From CAZDOD01 sp964506935 (lineage in GTDB: Bacteria > Desulfobacterota > Zymogenia > Zymogenales > Zymogenaceae): DNA of 5,472 bases. Of this stretch, positions 1-4,936 are shown piece by piece. A program made the position numbers and the translations under genes. The number at the start of each line of letters is the position of its first letter. The stretch's first letter is position 1. The notes beneath the pieces are model-generated. The model was not told where the DNA came from, did no database searches, and saw only the letters and a list, made by a program, of their open reading frames with translations. The DNA lies in contig CAZDOD010000187.1 of assembly GCA_964506935.1 (NCBI GenBank), positions 1-5,472 on the forward strand, read 5' to 3'.

Positions 1-738
1 AACCGCGACCGAGCCCTTGACCCCTAGGGTCACGACGACGAGCTTCGGCCCCATCATCGAAAGAATCCTCGCGGAGGTTTTCGGGTTGGCCTCTCGCGTC
101 AGGAAAAATGACTCCTCTGCCGAGAGCTTCAGGATATCGGCCAACGGGACTGCCGACATGATCTGATCCCTTGCCGCCACATCACTGGGCCAAAGACCGA
201 GCCTGATGTTCGGGTCAAACGAGATTACAGCGCCCTCCTCCTTCGCCGATGATATGAGGTCAAGCGTCGTCCCCCTCGCCGGCTCCGAAATCAGGCTGAT
301 CGAACCGAAGTGGAAGTAAGAAACATCTTTAAGATAATCCTTTGGGATGTCCTGTTTCTCTATCATCATGTCGGCCGACGGGTGCCTGAAAAAGACGAAA
401 TCCCTCTCGCCGTCTTTTGTGAGGCTCACGAATGCGAGCATGGTCCTCGCATCTTTCGAGAAGCTGACCCCCCCCGTATCGACGCCGGATTCTCTCAATA
501 TCTCGGCGAGCCTCCTCCCAAAGGGGTCGTCTCCGACCTTGCCGATAAATCCCGCATCCCCGCCGAGGAGCGATATCCCGACCGCGACGTTCGCCGGTGC
601 GCCGCCGGGAACGGGGACAAACGCCGGTGGTGAAGAGCCCCCCTCGGGGCGGGGTTGTAAAAGCTCGCCTATGGTGTAGCCCTTCTTTGTCGACACGAAA
701 TCGATCAAAAGCTCTCCCATCGCAACGAAACGGGGCAT
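1..738 (-). CDS. PfkB-family sugar kinase, probable fructokinase (C-terminus outside window)
   Basis: It probably phosphorylates fructose to fructose-6-phosphate with ATP in the cytoplasm. 246 residues are visible, starting from the ATG at 738-736; the C-terminal part lies beyond the left edge. Visible family features: the opening strand GELLIDF (residues 8-14); the PfkB signature region from GGAPANVAVG (45-54) to GKVGDDPFG (66-74); FRHPSADMM (117-125), in the sugar-lid area; SFDPNIRLGLWP (173-184), typical of bacterial and plant fructokinases; ILKLSAEE (202-209); and VTLGVKGS (236-243), the start of the nucleotide-binding part. The catalytic GAGD motif would follow and is not in the window. 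An SD (AAGGA, 750-746) sits 7 bases before the ATG. The gene starts 18 bases after the membrane-protein stop, so the two are probably co-transcribed. A related substrate (2-keto-3-deoxygluconate, 5-dehydro-2-deoxygluconate) cannot be excluded, but the wording of the motifs is closest to fructokinase. Confidence 0.88.
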   Translation of the reverse strand, partial: MPRFVAMGELLIDFVSTKKGYTIGELLQPRPEGGSSPPAFVPVPGGAPANVAVGISLLGGDAGFIGKVGDDPFGRRLAEILRESGVDTGGVSFSKDARTMLAFVSLTKDGERDFVFFRHPSADMMIEKQDIPKDYLKDVSYFHFGSISLISEPARGTTLDLISSAKEEGAVISFDPNIRLGLWPSDVAARDQIMSAVPLADILKLSAEESFFLTREANPKTSARILSMMGPKLVVVTLGVKGSVAV

Positions 739-756
739 TTCGATTTCCTTAAAAAA

Positions 757-1374
757 CTATACGAACAGCGTGATCATGGCCTGGACTAGGGCTATCCAGG
801 CGAGGTGAAGCGGGATCATGACGGCGACGCTCAATACCCCGACGACGACCTTGACCCAAGTCCTCCATTTTCTCGTCTCGATGAGGTAGACTCCCAGAAG
901 CATAATCGCACAGAGCCCGGCGTAGCCGAAGACGACCATAATGGGGGTACCTCCCCAGATGGCTACCTCGGGATCAAACTTCCAGAGCACCATCGGGAAT
1001 GTGGACGCCATCGCCTCGTTCACGCAGGCGATCGCCCCCATAAATACCATGGATAAAAGTATCGTGAGGACGACCCTTTTCCCCTTCAAGAAATCGGCGC
1101 GAAGCATGCTTTCCGAAAGAGACATCGAGATATATATCGTAAACGGCCAGAAGACCGAAAGCACAATAGGAGCCGCACCGATCCAGAGCGTGAAGACGCT
1201 GGGATTGTATGAATAGAGGTCGGTGAGCTGGGCCACGACATTCTCTCTCGCGATCCCGAGGACGGCCCCCGTGATGAAAAAGAGGAGCGTGAAGGATCTT
1301 CCCCGCACCCTTGCGCTGTGGTAGATAAGGGCGGCGGTGAGGACTAAGACCACTATTACGAAGAAAAAAACCAT
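757..1374 (-). CDS. Six-helix integral membrane protein of unknown function, with internal duplication
   Basis: I do not recognise this gene with confidence. It encodes 205 residues from the ATG at 1374-1372. Hydrophobic segments lie at about residues 1-19, 27-43, 61-84, 100-118, 141-165 and 174-203, so nearly the whole protein is membrane. The two halves share a pattern. First half: Glu44, then YSYNP (54-58), then W-I-G-A-A-P-I (64-70). Second half: Glu120, then WKFDP (131-135), then W-G-G-T-P-I (140-145). A Glu followed by an aromatic/Pro motif and G-x-P before a helix recalls the CruF/DUF422 carotenoid-hydratase-like family, but this is a weak, by-eye resemblance. A longer reading from TTG at 1395-1393 would add seven residues but lacks an SD, whereas the ATG has GGAG seven bases upstream. 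It lies between the propeller lipoprotein and the fructokinase with short gaps, so it is probably the middle gene of an operon. Confidence 0.8.
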   Translation of the reverse strand: MVFFFVIVVLVLTAALIYHSARVRGRSFTLLFFITGAVLGIARENVVAQLTDLYSYNPSVFTLWIGAAPIVLSVFWPFTIYISMSLSESMLRADFLKGKRVVLTILLSMVFMGAIACVNEAMASTFPMVLWKFDPEVAIWGGTPIMVVFGYAGLCAIMLLGVYLIETRKWRTWVKVVVGVLSVAVMIPLHLAWIALVQAMITLFV

Positions 1375-1381
1375 GGGTTTA

Positions 1382-1385
1382 CTCC
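1382..1385 (-). promoter_or_regulatory. Ribosome binding site that decides the membrane-protein start
   Basis: GGAG on the minus strand lies 7 bases before the ATG at 1374-1372. The in-frame TTG at 1395-1393 has only an A/T-rich stretch (ATTGACACTTTGA) in front and no SD, so the ATG start is preferred. Confidence 0.7.
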
Positions 1386-1420
1386 ATATTTGCAATCAAA
1401 GTGTCAATTTTATATGAGGC

Positions 1421-2488
1421 TCACCTCACCTCGTAGAGGTAGCCGTCCGTGCTCCCGAAGTAGACTGAGCCTTCATAAACCACGGGCGAAGTCATGACCA
1501 CACCATCCGTCCTGCATCGCCAGACCTCGGCATGCGTCAAAATATCCACGGCGTAAAGCCCCCCCTCGGTGCTCCCGAAATAGACCATTCCGGCGGATGC
1601 GGCGGGTGTCGAGCGTATCTCGCCCCTTGCCAAAAAATGCCACATCTCCTTTCCCCTCCTTTTGTCGACGGCGTAGAGATAGCCGTCCGTCCCGCCGATG
1701 TAGATTACCCTATCGGTGACCGCGGGGGCCGAGACGAGAGCACCGTCGGTCTTGAAACGCCAGCGCTCCTCACCCTCCTTAATATCCACACAGAAGAGGT
1801 AACCGTCGCCGCTCCCGACGTATATGATCCCGTCCGAGAGCACGGGGGTCGATACCTCGCCGCCGGCATCAAACCGCCAGAACATCCTCATGATCCCGCC
1901 GTCGATGGCATAGAGGTGGCCGTCGGCGCTCCCGAAGTAGACCGTCCCGAGGTTAATAGCGGGCGTCGACCTTACAGGCCCGCCCGTCCCGAACCGCCAT
2001 ATCTCTTCTCCGAGTCTGCTGTCCACGGCGTAGAGGTAGCCGTCCGAGCATCCGAAATAGACCGCTCCGCCCCAAACGGCGGCCGACGACGTGACCCGCC
2101 CCCCAGTCCTGAACCGCCAGAGCTCGTCTCCGGTCTCGGAATCGAGGGCGTAGAGATATCCGTCGCCGCTACCGACGTAGACGACCCCCCTGTTCACGGC
2201 GGGGGATGACTCAACATTGCCGCCCGTCTTGAATCGCCAGAGCTGACTTCCGTCCATGATATTAACGGCGTAGAGATGGCCGTCGTTGCTCCCAAAATAG
2301 ATGACCCCAGAATAGATGACGGGTGAGGATATTATTTCTCCGCCGGTCTTGAACCGAAGCGGGAGCGAAAGCCCGACGGAGCTTGTTCCAGAGCCGCGGG
2401 GCGTAAAGCTGCAGGCGGAAAGGATTACAAATATCGAGATGACAAATAGCCTTGTGATCAGGCGGGACGGGACATTAACATTTTTCAT
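1421..2488 (-). CDS. PQQ-like beta-propeller repeat lipoprotein, eight blades
   Basis: A 355-residue exported lipoprotein. Residues 1-25 form a lipoprotein signal peptide (basic residues K2, R9, R13, then a hydrophobic core) ending in the lipobox L23-S24-A25-C26. Ser at +2 suggests outer-membrane sorting by the E. coli rule. The mature protein is almost entirely repeats: Y-[FVI]-G-S-x-D-G-[YH]-L-Y-A-V-D followed by W-R-F-x-T-G-G, with Y at 64, 104, 144, 184, 223, 263, 303 and 343. The spacing is 40 residues, except 39 between the fourth and fifth. Residues 44-57 supply the strands that close the last, half-length repeat, giving an eight-bladed ring. This is the PQQ_2/PQQ_3 (BamB-like) repeat class, but no catalytic dehydrogenase region is visible, so a scaffold or binding role is more likely than a quinoprotein enzyme. 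It is shorter and far more regular than BamB, so I do not call it bamB. The SD is weak (AAGG, 13 bases before the ATG). It probably heads an operon with the next two genes; the gap to the membrane-protein ATG is 46 bases. Confidence 0.9.
   Translation of the reverse strand: MKNVNVPSRLITRLFVISIFVILSACSFTPRGSGTSSVGLSLPLRFKTGGEIISSPVIYSGVIYFGSNDGHLYAVNIMDGSQLWRFKTGGNVESSPAVNRGVVYVGSGDGYLYALDSETGDELWRFRTGGRVTSSAAVWGGAVYFGCSDGYLYAVDSRLGEEIWRFGTGGPVRSTPAINLGTVYFGSADGHLYAIDGGIMRMFWRFDAGGEVSTPVLSDGIIYVGSGDGYLFCVDIKEGEERWRFKTDGALVSAPAVTDRVIYIGGTDGYLYAVDKRRGKEMWHFLARGEIRSTPAASAGMVYFGSTEGGLYAVDILTHAEVWRCRTDGVVMTSPVVYEGSVYFGSTDGYLYEVR
1424..2359 (-). repeat. In-gene tandem repeat, 120-bp unit, about 7.5 copies
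   Basis: The propeller coding region repeats every 120 bp. The Tyr codon of the YFGS-type motif begins at 2299, 2179, 2059, 1939, 1822, 1702, 1582 and 1462 (minus-strand positions). The one departure is a 117-bp step after the fourth copy, a clean one-codon deletion. Similarity is also visible in the DNA: variants of gcgtagagatagccgtc recur on the plus strand once per unit. This points to growth by internal duplication, or to later homogenisation. Confidence 0.88.
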
Positions 2489-2710
2489 GGGCAGACAAAA
2501 ACCTTATCAATTTTTTCCATCTGGTCTATCGTGAAGGCGAGTATCTTTATAGAATATATATTAAAAAACTCTTGACTCATATGTTCCCAAATAAAACTGA
2601 TTTATTCCATCAAAAATCATCTTTAAAACTTGGAATTTAAATAGTTAGACTCTTACTACCTTATGCCGTTAACTTTTACTCCCAATATTAGATAATAAAC
2701 ATTTCAGAAA
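2489..2710. other. AT-rich gap between acyltransferase and lipoprotein genes
   Basis: About 220 bases without a convincing gene. Much of it is A/T, including TTAATATATATTC and TATAAA on the minus strand at about 2544-2564, which could serve as -10 elements for the lipoprotein operon; no good -35 sits at the right distance. No strong GC hairpin with a T-tract follows the acyltransferase stop, so its terminator is unclear. A short minus-strand ORF (2520-2485, 11 codons) overlaps the lipoprotein ATG. Confidence 0.5.
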
Positions 2711-4231
2711 TCACGCCCCCTCAAACAGATGTATAATCGAGTTTCTGTAGTATTCGAGGACCTCCTTCCTCTCTTGATTTATCACGATCTTGTCCTTCCT
2801 CTTTTTCGCTATCTTCCTCTGGCTCAAGACCTCAATCGCCAGGTCTATGCTCCTCTCTATCTCCTCTGTATCTATCATCCCGTGCTCGAAGTCGAAAAGC
2901 TCGCTCGTCCTCTCATCCTCCTCATCGACAAGACGCTTCTTCTCGTCGATCAGGTCAAGGAACTCCTTTCCCATGATTATCCTCGCATCCTTCTGTATAA
3001 GCTCCTTTTTGATCTTTCTCATCCTCGCTATAAGCTCGGTCTGCGGGATCACGTTCCTCCCGTCCTGCAATACCGCATATGAGAGAAACGGCACGGGGGT
3101 AACCGGTATGACCTCTCCGACCTTTTTAATAATATAATCGGCGAATTTTTTGACCTCGGCCATCCGCTCCTCTTTAGGTAGCGAGAAGATATCACGGCCG
3201 ATGCCGTCGAGATAGCTGTCCAGCGATATGGGGCTCCCGACGACTACCGACGTGTAGCCGTACTTTCTTATCCCCTTAAAGATATAGTAAAAGCCGTTCC
3301 TGATCACGACCTTCGGTATCTTGAAGATTAACCCGAGGCCCGAAACTATCTTTTTCATCCCGCTTTTTTCGGGCGGGGCGCCTTTTGACTCCCTGATGAG
3401 GTTCAGGTCTTCGAGCACCCTGTCGTAGTTGATCGCCGTCGGGACGAAGATCAGGTCCTGTGTAAAATCGGGATCGCTCTTTGTCAGTAATATGTAGTCG
3501 AGGAGACCTATCTTTGTATCCCTCAGCCTCCCATCCCTCGAAAGGCCCCCCTCGATGAAGATGCCCTGGGTGATGCCGTTTTTGCCGATGAGCTGGACGT
3601 ATTTCTCGAGCACCTTGTGATACAGCGGCTCCCGGAACCTCCGCCTGATAAAATAGGAGCCGAAGCTCTTGAAGATATATTCGAGTGGCCACACCCTCGC
3701 CCACTCCCCCACGGCGTACGACAGCGAGATGTGCTCGGCCAGCATGTAGGCAACGAGGATGTAGTCGACGTTGCTCCTGTGGTTCATTATATATATGACG
3801 ACGCTGTTCTTCGGGACTTTATTGAGGGTCCTAAAGCCCTCCCGGCTTATGACGACGTTGTATATGAGATTGAGCAGAAAGTGCGCGAGGCCGTATCCGA
3901 ACTTGTAATACGACAGGACGTTGAAAAAGGGGACTATCTCGTCGATGTAGCTCTCGACCCTCTCGAGCGCCTCCTCGTGGGTTATCTTCTTCTCCTCGGC
4001 GTATTTGTCCATCGCCTCCCACACTTCCTTCTCTTTCAAGAGCTGGAACTTTATGTACTTCTTCCTCGTGAGCTTGAACCTCTCAAGCCTGACACGGAAG
4101 CGGCGGATCGTCTTGAGGCTTGACTTCCTCAAGAGCTCCGTGCCGTATTTTTTGATCTTCCTTTTGAGAAAAAGATAAAGGAATAAGAAAAAGAGGAATA
4201 TGACCGCTCCCAAAGCAATATCTGCCCACAT
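2711..4231 (-). CDS. plsB: Glycerol-3-phosphate acyltransferase, PlsB-type (short form)
   Basis: It probably transfers a fatty acyl group to the sn-1 position of glycerol-3-phosphate, the first step of phospholipid synthesis, at the inner membrane. The protein has 506 residues. A membrane anchor lies at residues 3-22, followed by a basic region. The four acyltransferase blocks are in order: block I NHRSNVDY (150-157) with the catalytic H151-x4-D156; block II GSYFIRRRF (191-199); block III FIEGGLSRDGRL (225-236); block IV VPTAINYDRV (263-272). The YDRV ending favours a GPAT/DHAPAT type over a lysophosphatidate acyltransferase. Block III has Leu230 where Arg is usual. The charged, Lys/Glu-rich tail (about 340-506) has no membrane segment or recognised domain. 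E. coli PlsB has 807 residues, so this is a compact version. A strong SD (TAAGGAG, 4244-4238) lies 6 bases before the ATG. It appears to be transcribed alone from the promoter at 4286-4312. Confidence 0.88.
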   Translation of the reverse strand: MWADIALGAVIFLFFLFLYLFLKRKIKKYGTELLRKSSLKTIRRFRVRLERFKLTRKKYIKFQLLKEKEVWEAMDKYAEEKKITHEEALERVESYIDEIVPFFNVLSYYKFGYGLAHFLLNLIYNVVISREGFRTLNKVPKNSVVIYIMNHRSNVDYILVAYMLAEHISLSYAVGEWARVWPLEYIFKSFGSYFIRRRFREPLYHKVLEKYVQLIGKNGITQGIFIEGGLSRDGRLRDTKIGLLDYILLTKSDPDFTQDLIFVPTAINYDRVLEDLNLIRESKGAPPEKSGMKKIVSGLGLIFKIPKVVIRNGFYYIFKGIRKYGYTSVVVGSPISLDSYLDGIGRDIFSLPKEERMAEVKKFADYIIKKVGEVIPVTPVPFLSYAVLQDGRNVIPQTELIARMRKIKKELIQKDARIIMGKEFLDLIDEKKRLVDEEDERTSELFDFEHGMIDTEEIERSIDLAIEVLSQRKIAKKRKDKIVINQERKEVLEYYRNSIIHLFEGA

Positions 4232-4285
4232 AAATATCTCCTTAGAGAGGATTTTTTGGAAAAAATGCTTATATATAGATGGCTA

Positions 4286-4312
4286 TTTATCACATATTGA
4301 TAAAAATCTCAA
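4286..4312 (-). promoter_or_regulatory. Probable promoter of the acyltransferase gene
   Basis: On the minus strand, a -35-like TTGAGA (4312-4307), a 15-base spacer, and a -10-like GATAAA (4291-4286) preceded by TGT, giving an extended -10 (TGTGATAAA). It predicts a leader of about 45-50 bases before the ATG at 4231. The layout matches the rpsU and queH promoters base for base in spacing. Confidence 0.55.
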
Positions 4313-4362
4313 TAGTCTATCAGGAATTGTATGAAAATTTTGGATTGGCGGGATAGATTTGC

Positions 4363-4394
4363 AAAGAAAAAAAGAGGGGGTAAAAAACCCCCTC
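4363..4394 (-). terminator. Rho-independent terminator of rpsU
   Basis: A perfect 7-bp stem, GAGGGGG (4394-4388 on the minus strand) and CCCCCTC (4380-4374), with a 7-base loop TTTTTTA. It is followed on the minus strand by TTTTTTTCTTT. The T-tract exists only in this direction, so it ends the rpsU transcript about 100 bases after the rpsU stop and insulates the acyltransferase promoter. Confidence 0.85.
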
Positions 4395-4494
4395 ACTTGA
4401 TCAACTTGAAAATCATTTGTTCATTTTTTTTGCACCCGAGAAAGATTCAGGCATAAACCTTTTTTTGAATAGCCTGTTTTTAGTTGCAATCCTC
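4395..4494 (-). other. Long 3' untranslated stretch of rpsU
   Basis: About 100 bases lie between the rpsU stop and its terminator. The stretch is A/T-rich with two T/A runs. On the minus strand CAGGC and GCCTG could pair across a 19-base loop (about 4475-4447), but the stem is short and the loop is mostly A/T. No ORF is supported here. Confidence 0.4.
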
Positions 4495-4692
4495 CTAATA
4501 TTGATCTCTCCTCCTGCGCAGTGCCTTGATGTTTCTCTTTTTCGCCTCGGCGCTCTTTCTCTTCTTTTTGACGCTCGGTTTCTCGTAAAAGCGCCTCTCC
4601 TTCATCTCTTTGAAGAAGCCGCTCTTTGCGAGTTTGTTTTTTAAAACCTTTATCGCCTTCTCAACGTCGTTGTCGTAAACTTTGACCTCCAA
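4495..4692 (-). CDS. rpsU: 30S ribosomal protein S21 (TTG start)
   Basis: A 65-residue, very basic protein of the 30S subunit. In bacteria S21 sits on the platform near the 3' end of 16S rRNA, where the anti-SD pairs with mRNA. The hallmarks are clear: an MEVKV opening (1-5), EKAIKVLKNKL (11-21), the diagnostic RRFYEKPS (33-40), and an Arg/Lys-rich C-terminal helix (about 42-63). The length is normal for the family. The start is TTG at 4692-4690: a TGA stop lies in the same frame at 4701-4699 and no other start codon comes between, while an excellent SD lies 6 bases upstream. The gene is alone, with its own promoter and terminator, rather than next to dnaG/rpoD or yqeY as in many bacteria. 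Confidence 0.96.
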   Translation of the reverse strand: MEVKVYDNDVEKAIKVLKNKLAKSGFFKEMKERRFYEKPSVKKKRKSAEAKKRNIKALRRRRDQY

Positions 4693-4698
4693 GCAGTC

Positions 4699-4709
4699 TC
4701 ACCCCCTCC
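4699..4709 (-). promoter_or_regulatory. Extended Shine-Dalgarno of rpsU
   Basis: GGAGGGGGTGA on the minus strand, 6 bases before the TTG start. It matches the anti-SD complement (GGAGGTGA) over an unusually long stretch with a few extra Gs. Its last three bases are the in-frame TGA stop that excludes any longer rpsU reading. Confidence 0.8.
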
Positions 4710-4761
4710 CGAAATAATTGTATCTATAGGAAATGCAAAATTTAACTATTAACAGCACTTT

Positions 4762-4788
4762 ATTATCACATAATTTGGGAAATATCAA
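4762..4788 (-). promoter_or_regulatory. Probable promoter of rpsU
   Basis: On the minus strand, TTGATA (4788-4783), a 15-base spacer, then GATAAT (4767-4762) with an upstream TGT, forming an extended -10 (TGTGATAAT). The predicted transcript starts near 4755 and has a leader of about 60 bases ending in the strong SD. Confidence 0.6.
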
Positions 4789-4802
4789 GCTTTTTTGTAT
4801 AG

Positions 4803-4830
4803 GGGGGGCAAAACGCCCACCTTTTTTATT
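4803..4830 (+). terminator. Terminator-like hairpin on the plus strand
   Basis: GGGC (4806-4809) pairs with GCCC (4815-4818) around AAAAC. After one G/A mismatch, GG (4803-4804) pairs with CC (4820-4821), and TTTTTTATT follows. The T-tract fits only plus-strand transcription, yet no plus-strand gene ends here. It lies just upstream of both divergent promoters, so it may stop an antisense or small RNA, or may be chance. Confidence 0.4.
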
Positions 4831-4882
4831 TGCAGCGTTTTTTCCCGCACAAAAATCCCAAGTTACAACGCTCTGCCGATAC

Positions 4883-4909
4883 TTGACACCTCGGCCCAAA
4901 TCTGATAAC
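4883..4909 (+). promoter_or_regulatory. Probable promoter of queH
   Basis: A perfect TTGACA (4883-4888), a 15-base spacer and GATAAC (4904-4909). If a 17-base spacer is preferred, the -10 would be TAACTT (4906-4911), which is poorer. The predicted leader is about 20 bases. The spacing and the TGATAA core match the rpsU and acyltransferase promoters. Confidence 0.5.
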
Positions 4910-4936
4910 TTTATAGAATATTTTTAGTGGATAAAC

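Noticed and set aside
310..679. Plus-strand ORFs of 107 and 110 codons
   Set aside because: They lie entirely opposite the fructokinase gene, whose motifs are unmistakable; their proteins show no family features.
1403..1408. Perfect TTGACA (minus strand) between lipoprotein and membrane-protein genes
   Set aside because: No acceptable -10 follows at 15-18 bases; the sequence there is the SD and start of the membrane-protein gene.
1532..2209. Plus-strand ORF of 225 codons
   Set aside because: It mirrors the propeller repeats on the other strand; its apparent repeats (GVEVAV, EVD) are the antisense of the blade motif, and it lacks a start signal.
2590..2622. Possible acyltransferase terminator (TGATTT/AAATCA stem on the minus strand followed by GTTTTATTT)
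   Set aside because: The 6-bp stem is almost all A/T and too weak to call a terminator.
3617..4123. Plus-strand ORF of 168 codons, and smaller ORFs on both strands at 2729-4022
   Set aside because: All overlap the acyltransferase gene, which carries all four family blocks. The minus-strand ORFs are frame-shifted readings of the same sequence.
4699..4899. Minus-strand ORF of 66 codons in frame with rpsU and ending inside its SD
   Set aside because: It spans the probable rpsU promoter and terminator-like hairpin, is AT-rich without domain features, and has no SD; it is not a credible S21 extension because of the TGA stop.
4733..4927. Plus-strand ORF of 64 codons before queH
   Set aside because: It crosses the hairpin and the queH promoter, has no SD, and shows no recognisable protein pattern.
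4693..4936. preQ1-type riboswitch before queH
   Set aside because: The predicted queH leader is only about 20 bases and I see no preQ1 aptamer consensus in the region; the hairpin at 4803-4830 does not resemble one.
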